Source: Achatina immaculata
Taxonomy: Eukaryota > Mollusca > Gastropoda > Stylommatophora > Achatinidae
DNA: 64,000 bases
Direction of reading: 5' to 3'
Assembly (NCBI GenBank): GCA_009760885.1
Contig: CM019718.1
Coordinates: forward strand, 27,339,633-27,403,632
Part shown: piece by piece, positions 9,588-20,883 of the stretch
Numbering within the stretch: position 1 is the stretch's first letter
Layout of the letters: each line of letters opens with the position of its first letter
Translations under genes and position numbers: made by a program
The notes under the pieces: model-generated
The model's database searches: none
What the model was told of the DNA's origin: nothing
Seen by the model: only the letters and a program-made list of their open reading frames with translations

Positions 9588-9785
9588 GAGCATCGCTATA
9601 ATCCCTACGGTGGTGGAGTCTGCTAAAGAAGTATTGCACACTCCTTGCTGTTTAGTTGCACTCTAGGACTGAACACATATCTGTCTTAACAAGCTCCCAC
9701 CCCAGTACGATGCTGTGTCTCGCCAACTTCACAGCATCTGCAGCAAAGAACACGCCAGCTCACAGTTTCAGGGAGAGAAAAGTCG
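9588..9785 (+). mobile_element. family C element, right part
   Basis: It begins CATCGCTATAATCCCTACGG and then GGAGTCTGCTAAAGAAG, and ends CAGCATCTGCAGCAAAGAAC ... CACAGTTTCAGGGAG. This is the same order and 3' limit as the copies at 32.6 and 41.1 kb. Confidence 0.8.
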
Positions 9786-10684
9786 ACAAGGCAAGACACG
9801 ATTCCATGAAATTTGTTGGGTAAAGCCTTGCCCATCCATGGCCTTTCTCCTTCACTACCTTCGCAGTCGCCTGACACAGCTACCTTTGCCTCTTCTTTGA
9901 AGACGCTCTCTTGCCTCTTTCATACAGCACAGATCATTGCCCAGGTAAAGAACCAGGTAAACTAGAACAGGAGAAAACGGGAGAGGAAAGGGAGTAGGGG
10001 GAATGGATAACATTATCGAATGAGTGGAACACGATACTTCCTTTGTTTGTATATGCCGTGATAATAAAAACAAAACAGACATATCAATCACGGTTAGTAC
10101 ATGTTTTTTTTTGGGTCTAGTTATCACTTGATTCATGGACTCCATCGCTACATGTCAGTTTCCCCCACCTGAAATTACATGTAATCTTCTATCGCGTATC
10201 ACGTTTTCGTCTAGATTACATGCAAATAGGATTACACACGGATCAAGTTCCATGTTGGATTGCACCATCATTGTGGGGTGTTGCCTGGAATAACTCCCAT
10301 ATTATTTTGCACTTAACTTTGAAGACTTGATGTTGACAGTTGAAAGAGCTTGCATGGTCGGGTTTCCAGTTCTGTGTAAATTTAGAATAGGGAAAAAGGG
10401 TGGGGGTGGGGGGGGGGAGGGGTCGAAATTACATCGTCACCAGCATCGAGCGTTAAACAATGCAGGCATTAGGTAGAGAGGTAGACGCGAACATGCTAGC
10501 ACGGTCCAGTAATTTACTCGCGCGATGCATCAGTTAATTCCTCGTCAATATTGACAATCGAAGCAGCGTCGAGGTCTGACTGGATAAAAGGATGTGATGG
10601 AAACGGGGGGGCGGGGAGGAGAAAGAAAATCTAATGAATATTTAATAAGGTGTACATGGGCCATACGGAGCGTACTCGCAGGGG
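9786..10684. other. unique sequence
   Basis: No gene recognised. There is a G-rich patch near 10,400-10,425. Confidence 0.4.
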
Positions 10685-10685
10685 T

Positions 10686-10760
10686 TTTCAAACTTTTTGT
10701 CGGGGGGTGGGGGTGGGGGGAGGGGGCGAAGTAAGATTTTTATGAGCGGCCTGTTGTTTT
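10686..10760 (+). mobile_element. possible hAT-type terminal sequence
   Basis: CAGGGGTTTTCAAACTTTTT is the kind of terminus typical of hAT/Charlie-like elements and is followed by a G-rich interior. I could not find the opposite terminus or a target-site duplication, so this may be a solo end or chance. Confidence 0.35.
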
Positions 10761-11094
10761 TTTTTGCCGCATATTCATGCCTTTTTTGTTGTTGAAGTGA
10801 CTGGCCATCAAGACAGCTGGGCACCTGCTTTAGCCTGCTGTTGTTTCTTCAAATATTCATGTTTTCTCTGTATAATATATATATATATAATATTGTTTCA
10901 CCATCTGCCACTCCGGTGGACGTACATGATAGAAGAAGAAGGATTTCTAATCGATGGGGACTCCTGTCTGTATATAACTTCTATTTTAAAACAATGGGAA
11001 ATATCGAAGTTTAAGCTGGGCGGTCGCGTGTGAAAGTAATATAGAGAAAACTTCGATAAATTCCTAAAGCTCAAGTCCAAGAAACACTTGGCCG

Positions 11095-11872
11095 TAAGAG
11101 GGAATAAAATAAGACACTTTGGGGTGAGAGGGAAGGAAATAAAACAGTTAGGGGTGAGAGGGAAGGAAATAAGACACTTGGGGTGAGAGGGAAAGAAATA
11201 AGACACTTGGGGTGAGAGAGAAGGAAATAAGACACTTGGGTGAGAGGGAAGGAAATAAGACACTTGTGGGTGAGATGGAATGAAATAAGACACTTGTGAG
11301 TGAGATGGAATGAAATAAGGCACTTGGGGGTGAGAGGGAATGAAATAAGACACTTAGGGGTGAGAGGGAATGAAGTAAGACACTTAGGGGTGAGAGGGAA
11401 TGAAATAAGACACCTATGGGTGAGAGGTAATGAAATAAGGCACCTGGGGGTGAGAGGTAATGAAATAAGACCACTGGGGTGAGAGGGAAGGAAATAAGAC
11501 ACTTGGGGGTGAGAGGGAAGGAAATAAGACACTTGGGGTGAGAGGGAAAGAAATAAGACACTTTGGGGTGAGAGTGAAGGAAATAAGACACTTGGGGGTG
11601 AGATGGAATGAAATAAGACACTTGGGGTGAGAGGGAATGAAATAAAACACCTGTGGGTGAGAGGGAATGAAATAAGACACTTGGGAGTGAGAGGGAAGGA
11701 AATAAGACACTTGGGGTGAGAGGGAATGAAATAAGACACCTGTGGATGAGAGAGAATGAAATAAGACACTTGGGGTTAGAGGGAATGAAATAAGACACTT
11801 GGGGTGAGAGGGAATGAAATAAGACACTTGGGGGTGAGAGGGAAGGAAATAAGACACTTGGGCGTGAGAGTG
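11095..11872. repeat. 30-31-bp minisatellite, about 26 units
   Basis: Units of GGGGTGAGAGGGAATGAAAT plus AAGACACTTG vary by one G in length. The minus strand stays open for over 200 codons (PLTPKCLISF-like repeats) because the unit is near 30 bp; no gene is implied. Confidence 0.97.
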
Positions 11873-12084
11873 AAAGAAAGAAAACAGAAATATAAAATAC
11901 TAAACTAAATTTTCTCTTAAACTTTTGTCTAAAATAAAGAGCCTACAGTACGGAAAGTACAATAAGTTTAAAATATTAAACTCTGACAAGTTCTACTTAT
12001 GTAATAACACATACATTGGTTAAGTTATGCTTGTGTAATTAACTCAGGTTAGTTAAGCTAATCACACTAAATGGCAATTAATCT

Positions 12085-12300
12085 CTCACCCGGCGAGGTT
12101 AGCGTGGCTCTGTGGTTTGGACCACTGGCATGTCACACAGGTAGTAAGAGTTCGAATCACTTTAAGGTCTGGAAATTTTTTTTTTGTTTGTTTTGTTCAT
12201 GGAGGCAAAAATTAAGCCCCAGCCTGCGCAAACCCTGGGTGGGTGGGGGGGGGGAATCTTTAATCCCAGAACTTTAAGAACCTCCCTAGCGGACGATCTG
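12085..12300 (+). mobile_element. possible tRNA-derived SINE
   Basis: GCGTGGCTCTGTGGTTTGGA resembles an A box region and AGAGTTCGAATCACTTT a B box, spaced about as in tRNA-derived SINEs. The rest does not match SINE A or B and I see no second copy, so this is tentative. Confidence 0.4.
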
Positions 12301-12599
12301 AAACCAGTAATTCACGCCTTTTGTTCTTCCAGTCAGGTGTATTTAAAGGTGTTTGCTATGAAAGAATGTGCAACAATTTTGCTGGAATGAGAGAATAATC
12401 CCTACATCCGCGGAATGAAGAAAGTAGGCACTAGGAAGGATAGAGTAAGCTCCTTCTGTGGAAGGAGGCATCGAACGGAAGACTATCAAGTCATGACAGG
12501 GAGATTCAGTATACACAGACCTACGTTGGTTACGGGAAAGGGCGGCAGAGCAGATATAGGAACGTTTCTGACTGCAGTGACGCTAACTTGTGAGATCTG

Positions 12600-12603
<4 letters not shown>

Positions 12604-12653
<50 letters not shown>
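12604..12653. repeat. (GA)25 microsatellite
   Basis: An uninterrupted GA run of about 25 units. Confidence 0.97.
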
Positions 12654-12656
<3 letters not shown>

Positions 12657-13328
12657 TTGATGTGGGAGCACCACTGTGGCTAACGTGAAGCTCTACAGAC
12701 TAAATATGTCCTGAAGGATACAGCCTCGCCATCTCTGATTCGCTGACCCTAATGGCCTTGACATTGATACAGTTACCTTTAACCCCAGTTAATTAATACC
12801 AAAGAAAACTACTTTAATATCTGACATTTAAAAGAAAAGCAAGAACATCTTTACCTATTAGTAAACTTCATGAACGCAGCTACCCTTCTGTTCACATCTT
12901 TATTCATACAAAAGAATACGGGACGACACAGCGTAAATTAACATGTGTGGTATCCATCCTTCCTCTCCCTTGGTGATCGGTCACCGCCAGTTAGCTTTTA
13001 TGTCTTCTTGCGGATCAGTAATAAAATTACTTCCATCTCTCACGGTCTGCGGCCAGTCTGTGGGTGTGGATACCCTAGCTGTGCTGCATCTCGTACTGTT
13101 TTGTTCCTGATTCTACATTTCTCGCCCATGTTTCTCTTTGATTGGTCTGTCTCTTCCTCCTTCGCCCAGGCGTCCATCGCATGGATGTTTAGCGATGTCT
13201 GTACGGAGCGTGGCTGATTATTTATCCCTTGTCGTGTGTGAAGCTGTGTACGAGAGATTATGGTTGTAAAACGTTTTGTATATGCTTATATGTAGATCTG
13301 TGGGTTGTCATACCAATCAAATTGGTCA
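12654..13328. other. unique sequence
   Basis: No recognisable gene. An open frame of 90 codons at 12,945-13,217 has no domain that I know. Confidence 0.4.
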
Positions 13329-13340
13329 GTAGTAATGAGG

Positions 13341-13604
13341 TAAAAAAAAAGGTAAAGGTAATCCTGTCATGTCTTAGAGGCACATAGGGATATGGTGTTA
13401 GTGCCCATATTTTCATTGATCAGTCAGCACACTAGAGGGTGATATGGTCAGTATCACGCCTGGCCGCCTTTCCTTCCCTAACCCCAGAAGAAGTTGGGTA
13501 CCCATTTCTACAGCTGGGTGACTGGGGCACCTCCGGCCGGATTCGAATCCCCAACCTTCGCCATGAGAGACCAGTGCACTAACCACTTCGCCACTCAGAC
13601 GCCC
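13341..13604 (-). mobile_element. SINE A, complete, with 12-bp target-site duplication
   Basis: This is the cleanest SINE A copy. On the minus strand it runs from GGGCGTCTGAGTGGCGAAGT through the B-box-like GGATTCGAATCCGGC to GATTACCTTTACC and a short T run. It is flanked by the direct repeat GTAGTAATGAGG at 13,329-13,340 and 13,605-13,616, which shows insertion by target-primed reverse transcription and sets the element length at 264 bp. The enzyme source is unknown. The 3' end does not match any LINE tail seen in this window. Confidence 0.92.
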
Positions 13605-13628
13605 GTAGTAATGAGGGGGGGGGGATAA

Positions 13629-13835
13629 AGTCGAGATAAAAATGGTTGTCAAGTCGAGATAAAGTTGATTGTCAAGTCGATATGAAGGTGGTTGTCAAGT
13701 CGAGATGAAGACGGTTGTCAAATCGAGATGAAGATGGTTGTCAAGTCGAGATAAAGTTGATTGTCAAGTCGAGATGAAGGTGGTTGTCAAGTCGAGATGG
13801 AGGTGGTTGTCAAGTCGAGATAAAGATGAACAGAG
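13629..13835. repeat. 23-bp minisatellite, about 9 units
   Basis: Units of AAGTCGAGATGAAGGTGGTT plus GTC, directly after the SINE A duplication and a G run. Confidence 0.95.
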
Positions 13836-14539
13836 CAGATAAAGTGAATGTAGTCTCGGTGAAGAATCTAGAACATAGCGAGGTGAAGAAAAGAGTTAGA
13901 TAAAAGCTCGGAAATGGAGAAATGTAGTACTTAGGTTATGAATGTTGGCAAATGGAATGTAATGTAAAGCTGAATGTAGAGATGTATGTTTATATACTTA
14001 GTTCTGTATGTTTACACCTGAAAATCGTATGGCTCACGAGTGAGATTTTCAGCTTTATATGCCCATCTTTGGGTTTAAACTTTCCAGAGTGCGTGGAAGT
14101 TGAATAAACAATAAACCCTCTAAAAGCAAAAATTACCTCTCTTCCCCCCCCCCCCCCCCCCATAATTTCTGAGTTCCGTTGGAAGAAGATGTACTACAGT
14201 TTGAAAAGCCACGGTCATCGTCGGTAGCGAAAGGCAGGACCCTCCGTACTATGGTATAGTGCGCCCAATCTGGTCAGATCAGTGATAACTCTTATTGACA
14301 TCTGGGAGGGTGGGGGGGGGGAGGAGAGAGGAAAGGGGAGGAGGGGAGAGCTGCTATTGATTGCTCCAGTTCCCAAGTGCGACAATCGTATGCAGTAATC
14401 TAGAAAATCTGGGAGAGACATATATTTTAGACAAATTTCATATGGTTCGTTATTTGTGTTTTGTGTTGTTAGAGTGTAACTAGTAAACCTTATTTAGATT
14501 CCGTTCAGTCTTGGGCTTTATTGGATGTTGTTGAACGAT
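13836..14539. other. unique sequence with an 18-C run
   Basis: No gene. It contains a C homopolymer at about 14,144-14,161 and a G-rich patch near 14,306-14,350. Confidence 0.45.
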
Positions 14540-15440
14540 CAGGGTTTAACGATCTAATCTTGTGGTGAGTCTGATGATCTAATCTTGTGGTGAGTTTGAT
14601 GATCTAATCTTGTGGTGAGTCTGATGATCTAATCTTGTGGTGAGTCTGATGATCTAATCTTGTGGTGAGTTTATGATCTAATCTTGTGGTGAGTTTGATG
14701 ATATAATCTTGTGGTGAGTTTGATGATCTAATCTTGTGGTGAGTTTGATGATCTAATCTTGTGGTGAGTTTGATGATCTAATCTTGTGGTGAGTTTGATG
14801 ATCTAATTTTGTGGTGAGTTTGATGATCTAATCTGTGGTGAGTTTGACGACCTAATCTTGTGATTGACTTGACGATCTAGTCTTGTGGTGAGTTTGATGA
14901 TCTAATCTTGTGGTGAATTTGACGATCTAATCTTGTGGTGAGTTTGACGACCTAATCTTGTGATTGACTTGACGATCTAATCTTGTGGTGAGTTTGATGA
15001 TCTAATCTTGTAGTGAGTTTGACGATCTAATCTTGTGGTGAGTTTGATGATATAATCTTGTGGTGAGTTTGACGATCTAATCTTGTGGTGAGTTTGATGA
15101 TCTAATCTTGTGGTGAGTTTGATGATATAATCTTGTGGTGAGTTTGATGATCTAATCTTGTGGTGAGTTTGACGATCTAATCTTGTGGTGAGTTTGACGA
15201 TCTAATCTTGTGGTGAGTTTGATGATCTAATATTGTGATTGGCTTGACGATCTAATTTTGTGCTGAATTTGACGATCTAATCTTGTGGTTGGCTTGACGA
15301 TCTAATCTTGTAGTGAGTTTTGTGATCTAATCTTTTGACTGGCTTGACTATCTAATTTTGTGGTGGGTTTAACGATTTAATCTTGTGGTGTGGTTGGTGA
15401 TCTAATCTTGTGATGACTTTCTCGATCTGATCTTGTGGTG
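14540..15440. repeat. 25-bp minisatellite, about 36 units
   Basis: Units of GATCTAATCTTGTGGTGAGT plus TTGAT, becoming more diverged toward the right end (TTGGCTTGAC variants). No extended open frame. Confidence 0.97.
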
Positions 15441-16002
15441 TCCAATATTTTTTTTTACTAGTTTAGTGAATATCATGTATAAATTGTCAACGATGTAGTT
15501 TGATGGATTTGCGTGCATGCATGTTGTGGAAGAACATCGATGTTGTGGATCCGTTGAGTATCTGGTATATAAAAACATTAATTTGACGTAACTGTGTTGT
15601 ATGTGTTTATGTGAGCCTGAAGGAAATGTTATTCCTGCCTTTTGGGGCCTACATCTTGCGGAGTCTGGTATCAGTGATGACTGTGCTTGAGGTATGGCAC
15701 ACTTATCAGAGCGTGAAAGTCAGATCTGGAAAAAAGAATCAACCTTGCATCTCTCCAAGTAACAGGGCAGACTCATGGTGGTGGAGTCTGCAGAGACGCT
15801 TCCTTGTCTTTTTTTTCCTGTGGGTGGGAGGGGGTGGGAGCCGGGTTGATATCTGGTCTTTAGATTATCTGTCCGTTGCTTCTGTTTCTGTAGCAGTCTG
15901 ATGGTGTTTTTTTTAACCAGATAGGGTTGCTGGCCCTGTGCCGAACCCTCCTTAGTCGCCTTTTACGATCATGAGTGGTAGGGTACAGTGGTCCTATTCT
16001 TT
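15441..16002. other. unique sequence
   Basis: No recognisable gene. One 96-codon open frame at 15,611-15,901 has no domain that I can name. Confidence 0.4.
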
Positions 16003-16261
16003 GCTTCCCAGGCATGTGCCCAGGCAATGGTTGGGACATGTGCTCAGAATGACTGACAACTCACTACCAAAAATAGCACTAAGATGGACACCACAGGGGA
16101 AAAGAAGTAAAGGTAGACCAAAAGAGACATGGAGGAGAACAACAGAGAGGATGTTGAGCAATAGAGGCTCACCTGGGCAAGAGCTGAAAAAAAAAGGCAA
16201 AGGGCAGACATTTGTGGAAATCTCTTGCGGAAGCCCCATGTGGCCTGGGCACTTGAGGTTC

Positions 16262-16292
<31 letters not shown>

Positions 16293-16293
16293 T
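16003..16293 (+). mobile_element. LINE-c 3' fragment with (GA)n tail
   Basis: The frame reads QWLGHVLRMTDNSLPKIALR, then TPQGKRSKGRPKETWRRTTE and RMLSNRG, the LINE C-terminal domain with a W.GH.LRM motif. A frame change follows near 16,175, and the end reads GGTTCAGAGAGA with the GA tail at about 16,265-16,291. The 5' end is truncated near 16,003. Confidence 0.85.
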
Positions 16294-16973
16294 TATTTCT
16301 ATAACCTGGTCTCAATTCTATGCTTTTCTTATGTTACAACATCTCCACAGCGTTGATCTGGAAAGACAGTTGAGCTCTCAGTTGCACAGAATAACAGCTA
16401 TAGGAATGAGCCCATTGCACTTCTCTCTAGTGATGGTTGTGGCTCAGGTAGACGTTGATGGCAGCTGAGGTTCATCTCTTTAGGGTTGTCTCGGAGAGGT
16501 AAACAATGTCAACAAAAAGATATACCGGACGAGGACCGCCATAATGGCTGAAATTCATTGCTTATCACTTAAGCTTCACCTCTTTCAACAGGCTGTCACA
16601 ATCCGTTCTTGTGGGCCACATGGTGCTGCGAGATGGTGAGACATGGTCTTGATCAGATAGTGTGCTCCATCATTCGCGTCCGCGCCAATGCCTTTCACCC
16701 AGTGCCCGAATTGTAACAATCATTCAGATGAACGGACACACTTTTTATTTCTTCTCACTTTTAGGACGGAAAGATGCTTGAAATCTTTCCGAATGTCCAG
16801 AAGGATTGCTCGGGACGTGTCTTCAGAATTCTGGCTTTCATTTGAATACTGGGATTCTGAACGTCGTGCTTTCCTGGACGTGGCTCTAGCGCCAGATTTA
16901 GAGCTTACACCGGGTCATGATGTCGTGGAGGGTCAGGGATTGTTAGGAGGGATGTGAGTCAACGGCGTGGTTT
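16294..16973. other. unique sequence
   Basis: No recognisable gene. An 89-codon frame at 16,688-16,957 begins with a CPNC motif but has no second metal-binding pair, so I do not call it. Confidence 0.4.
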
Positions 16974-17295
16974 CTTTCTTTCTTTCTTTCTTTTCATTTA
17001 TTCATTTTAAAGAAAGAAAGAAAGGATGGATGGATGGATGAATGAAAAGAAAGAGAGACAGAAAAACAAAATAACTGAAAGAAAGAAAAGAGAGAGAAAG
17101 AAAGGCAAAAGAAAAAAAAGAAAGGCAAAAGAAAGAAACAAAGATTGAAATAAAGGTAAAAGGGAAAAATAGGAAGAAAGAATGCAAAAAAAAAAAAGAA
17201 AGACCACAATCTAATAGAAAGGAAAGAGAAAGAAAGAGAGGCAAAAGAAAGAAAAAAAGAATGAATGAAAGAGGGACGTAATAGTAAGAAAGAAA

Positions 17296-17296
<1 letters not shown>
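16974..17296. repeat. TTTC / GAAA-rich low-complexity DNA
   Basis: A TTTC run at 16,974-16,996 is followed after a short A/T gap by about 280 bp of GAAA-rich purine DNA, which forms an imperfect inverted repeat. The minus-strand frames are phenylalanine-rich and not genes. Confidence 0.9.

Positions 17297-17341
<45 letters not shown>
17297..17341. repeat. (TA)n microsatellite
   Basis: About 22 TA units. Confidence 0.95.
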
Positions 17342-17351
<10 letters not shown>

Positions 17352-17643
17352 ACATTTTTAGCCAAATCTTCTTCTTATATCTATATATACATACACGTTT
17401 TTAGCCAAATCTTCTTCATATATATATATATATACACACATACACGTTTTTGGCCAAATCTTCTTCTTATATATATATACATACACGTTTTTAGCCAAAT
17501 CTTCTTCTTATATCTATATATACATACACGTTTTTAGCCAAATCTTCTTGATATATATATATATACACACATACACGTTTTTAGCCAAATCTTCTTCATA
17601 TATATATATACATACATACACGTTTTTAGCCATATCTTCTTCT

Positions 17644-17689
<46 letters not shown>

Positions 17690-17700
17690 GGTTTTTAGCC
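17342..17700. repeat. variable-length array with CGTTTTTAGCCAAATCTTCT core
   Basis: About seven units of roughly 45-65 bp each contain the core ACACGTTTTTAGCCAAATCT plus TCTTC. They differ in the length of the TA run between cores. Confidence 0.92.
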
Positions 17701-17985
17701 GGATCTTCTTTGATATACATATACGTTTAGCCAGATCTTTATATATATCATATACGTGTTTAGCCAGATCTTTATATATATCATATACGTGTTTAGCCAG
17801 ATCTTTATATATATCATATACGTGTTTAGCCAGATCTTTATATATATCATATACGTGTTTAGCCAGATCTTTATATATATCATATACGTGTTTAGCCAGA
17901 TCTTTATATATATCATATACGTGTTTAGCCAGATCTTTATATATATCATATACGTGTTTAGCCAGATCTTTGATATATACAGTAT
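17701..17985. repeat. 33-bp minisatellite, 8 units
   Basis: The 33-bp unit has the core GTTTAGCCAGATCTTTATAT and a fixed TATATATCATATACGT spacer. Units are nearly identical. Because 33 is 11 codons, the minus strand encodes repeated MIYIKIWLNTY over 84 codons. It shares its core with the neighbouring longer-unit array. Confidence 0.97.
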
Positions 17986-18567
17986 ATTTAAGAAAACCTA
18001 ACTAAAAAACATTACCCATTTTAAAAGAAAATTACTCTTAAAAAGAACGGCTGCTCTTACCTTTTTTTCAATGATTGACATGAGTTTTAATTAATGAGAT
18101 CAGAGCCAGTTGCCGGCAGACCCTCTTCCTCTCCTTTCTTCTGGGTCACCTCTTACTCATCACCTTCTAGTCACGTGCCCAGCCAGTTTCACAGGTCTGT
18201 AAATTTAAATCAGGAAAAGAGGGTGGGGGGGGGCAGGGCGGGGAGGGGGGTGGAGGAGGAATGACAGGATCACCTGGTAGCTCAGGTAGGAACACTTTTT
18301 TTTTGTGATGTACTTTGAGATGACATGCGCTAGAAAAGGCCAGATGATGAGCTATGTTTAGATTGGGCGTGAGATTTTTCTTAATAAAACATATGTTTAT
18401 TTACGTATATGATCTAATATTTTTAGACTTTCGTGAATTAGTGTGGTTCATGTATAAATTAACCAGTTCTAGTTAGTTGCACCAATACGACCATATTTAA
18501 CCCCCACCCCCACCCCATCCCACCACCATAGGTAAAAGAACGCGCAGGTTAAAAACGTCCCCCCCCC

Positions 18568-18572
<5 letters not shown>
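17986..18572. other. unique sequence
   Basis: No gene. It includes a G-rich patch at about 18,220-18,262 and a C-rich patch near 18,500-18,530. Confidence 0.4.

Positions 18573-18607
<35 letters not shown>
18573..18607. repeat. (TC)n microsatellite
   Basis: About 17 TC units, just beyond the 3' end of a minus-strand LINE-a copy. Confidence 0.95.
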
Positions 18608-18609
<2 letters not shown>

Positions 18610-18624
18610 TATTTTCCATTGGTC

Positions 18625-19411
18625 AGTCATTCATCTGCATGTCTCCTGCGGGACTTTGCCTCCCTAACAGAATTCCTGTAGGCCTCTCGGTTGTAAGCAA
18701 GATGCCCTGCTGCTGATGCATCCATTAGTAGATTATCAACGATGTCTTGCAGCCATCTTCGCCTTGGTCTTCCTCTCTTTCTTTTTTCCCAGTATGTACC
18801 CTTCCAAGACGGTCTTCTTTAAATTCTCATGACGTTTAATGTGTCCAAAATATTTAAGTTTTCTCTGTTTAATCTTCTTTACTAGCCAGCCTTTTTCAGT
18901 ATTAAGTTCTTGTGGTGTTATTTGAAGAACTCTTGTAGCATTTACATTCAAAGGCACATACGTGTTTCTCTGCTGTTTTATTAAGTGTCCAGGTCTCACA
19001 GGCATATGTCGCGATGGGAAAGATGCATGCCCTTAAAAATCTTATTTTTGTAGTTCTCTCAGTTCCTCTCCACAGATTCTTTAGTTGTTTTACTTTCTGA
19101 AAAGAGATAGATGTCCTCCTTTTAATTTCCCTCATTGTATCTCCATTATTAGTTAGTAATGATCCAAGATATTAAAAACTCTCCACCTCTTCCAGTTTTT
19201 CCTCATTGATACATATTTCAGCTGCCTTGTTTGTTTTGTCAGTTGTCATCAGTTTAGTTTTTTTTCGCATTAAGATAGAGGTTTTGCTCTCTTCACTGTT
19301 CTTACGGACTATCATAATTAGTTTTTCCATTCCTTTATTCGTTGGTATTGAACATAATTTTAGAATGTGTTCGACAAAATTAAAATGTTGTACCCAAAAA
19401 AAGCCACCCAT
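18625..19411 (-). mobile_element. LINE-a 3' region, 5'-truncated
   Basis: Minus-strand frames give KTKLMTTDKTNKAAEICINE, then EEVESF, a stop at 19,172-19,174 where other copies have lysine (FKYFGSLL), then YLGSLLTNNGDTMREIKRRT, ACIFPIATYACETWTLNKTA and finally KLKYFGHIKRHENLKKTVLE. These are the post-catalytic thumb and C-terminal domain of an APE-type LINE reverse transcriptase. Several frameshifts break the frame, notably near 18,920-19,000. The 3' end TGCAGATGAATGACTGACC agrees with other LINE-a copies. No target-site duplication found. Confidence 0.88.
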
Positions 19412-19426
19412 CTCGATAATTGTATG

Positions 19427-19727
19427 CGTGGCCTGGCTGGCTGAGTGGTTACGCGCTCGGTCTAATTATCCGGTGGTACTGTGTTCAAGTCTCAGCAGTG
19501 GGGATTTTTCTTTTTTAATCTGGGACCGCCACACTAAAAAAGGGCCCGGGGCCCCACCCAGTCTCTAAAACTGGGTACCAGAGAAATCTAGGAAGGTAAA
19601 GCGGCCAGGCGTGATACTGACAGCATCAGACTTTCATGTGCCGAAGGTCTGGGAGATAAGGGCCTGACACAGTGTCCCTAATATGGTTTAATGGCGTGGA
19701 AACGGGGATTTTATCTTTTTTTTTTCA
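19427..19727 (+). mobile_element. SINE B copy
   Basis: The head GCCTGGCTGGCTGAGTGGTT with GTGTTCAAGTCTCAGCA resembles a serine/leucine-type tRNA (A and B boxes). The body shares GCGGCCAGGCGTGATACTGA and a GTGCCGAAGGTC block with the SINE B copy at 24,190. It ends GTGGAAACGGGGATTTTATC followed by T. I found no clear flanking duplication. Confidence 0.8.
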
Positions 19728-19804
19728 CTGAATAGAGAAAGAGGAAGTGGATTTATACATTACTGCATTTGCTCGACCTGCTGCCTAGTTCGATTCTCTC
19801 TAAT

Positions 19805-19920
19805 TCTTTTTTCTCTCTCCCTCTTTCTCTTTCACTCTCTCTTTTACTTTTTCTTTCATTCCCTTTCTCTTTCACTCTCTCCCTCTCTCTCTATCTCTCT
19901 CTATCTCTCTCCTTCTCTCG
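19805..19920. repeat. TC/TTTC-rich tract
   Basis: Low-complexity pyrimidine DNA. Confidence 0.8.
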
Positions 19921-20119
19921 TCTAAAGTGCTTTGGATTTCTTGAGACCAACCAAGTAACGTGGCGTACACGAAAGAAAGAAAGAAATATAAAAGAGAAAC
20001 AGACCAAAGATAAAAAAGAAAGATGAAAGAAAGAATTCATGTTTATCAAACAAATACCCTGAACAGACAAAAAAAAAAAACCAAATGAAAAGGGCCCCCC
20101 ACAAGAAGCCCTTGAGCAG

Positions 20120-20195
20120 AGAGCTAAAATACAGGAGATGTTCAGTGCTTTTCTAGCAGACTCCACCACCATTGTGGCTATAGGCATCCCTGTCC
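20120..20195 (-). mobile_element. family C fragment
   Basis: About 75 bp, including TAGCAGACTCCACCACCATT, matches the middle of family C in reverse orientation. Confidence 0.6.
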
Positions 20196-20334
20196 AATAA
20201 GTCATTCTAGGCCTTCTTTTGTGGTGTGGGGAGGAAGGAAATCAACGGAGTGGCCTGGAGGTATGAGAAGGGGCACGAACACTCCACACTTTTCTACGAC
20301 CTGCAAACACTAAGCTTGGATGTAATTAACTTTT

Positions 20335-20548
20335 ATCTCTTTCACTTCAGTCCCATTTTGTCCCACTAACTGCAAGCTCTGGTGATGGGCTTCATTTCGG
20401 TCTCAATTTGTCCCACTCACTGTAAGCTCTACTGATGGGTTTCATTTCAGTCCCAGTTTGTCCCACTCACTGCAAGTTCTGCTGATGGGCTTCATTTCAG
20501 TCCCAGTTTGTCCCACTCACTGCAAGCTCTGCTGATGGGCTTCCAAAA
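20335..20548. repeat. about 51-bp minisatellite, 4 units
   Basis: Units carry TTCATTTCAGTCCCAGTTTG, TCCCACTCACTGCAAGCTCT and GCTGATGGGC. Confidence 0.92.
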
Positions 20549-20883
20549 TGTGAAGAAACTTAAGCCTTGCATGCAGTATTTATTGCTGAACGGTAAGTTC
20601 AGAGTTACATTTTGACCAACAAAGTGATCTAATTTGATAAATTATCCTGTTAGCTGATTTAATTTATGCTAGCTAATGAACGCATACACACAGCTTACAT
20701 GATTTTCTGTTGTTAAGATATGGGTGTCCGTTTTGTTTTCAGAGATACGCTCATAAATTCGTGGTGGCTGTGTCACTCGATCACTGTGGGAACCACTGGT
20801 GGATTTTTTCTGGTAAGTATTGCTAGAACGTTCCTGTTTGGTTTTTTTTTTCTCTGTTTTTTTTTCTTGTCATTTTAACAGGG
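20549..20883. other. unique sequence
   Basis: I see no feature except short poly-T runs near 20,842-20,865. Confidence 0.4.

Noticed and set aside
9277..9639. 120-codon minus-strand serine/leucine-rich frame
   Set aside because: It translates the GA/GATA purine array; no real protein features.
11095..11872. Long minus-strand frames of up to 232 codons
   Set aside because: Produced by a 30-31-bp array; neighbouring frames overlap one another in different phases.
16688..16957. 89-codon frame beginning with a CPNC motif
   Set aside because: There is no second cysteine/histidine pair at zinc-finger spacing, no homologous copy in the window, and no splice or promoter context that I can defend.
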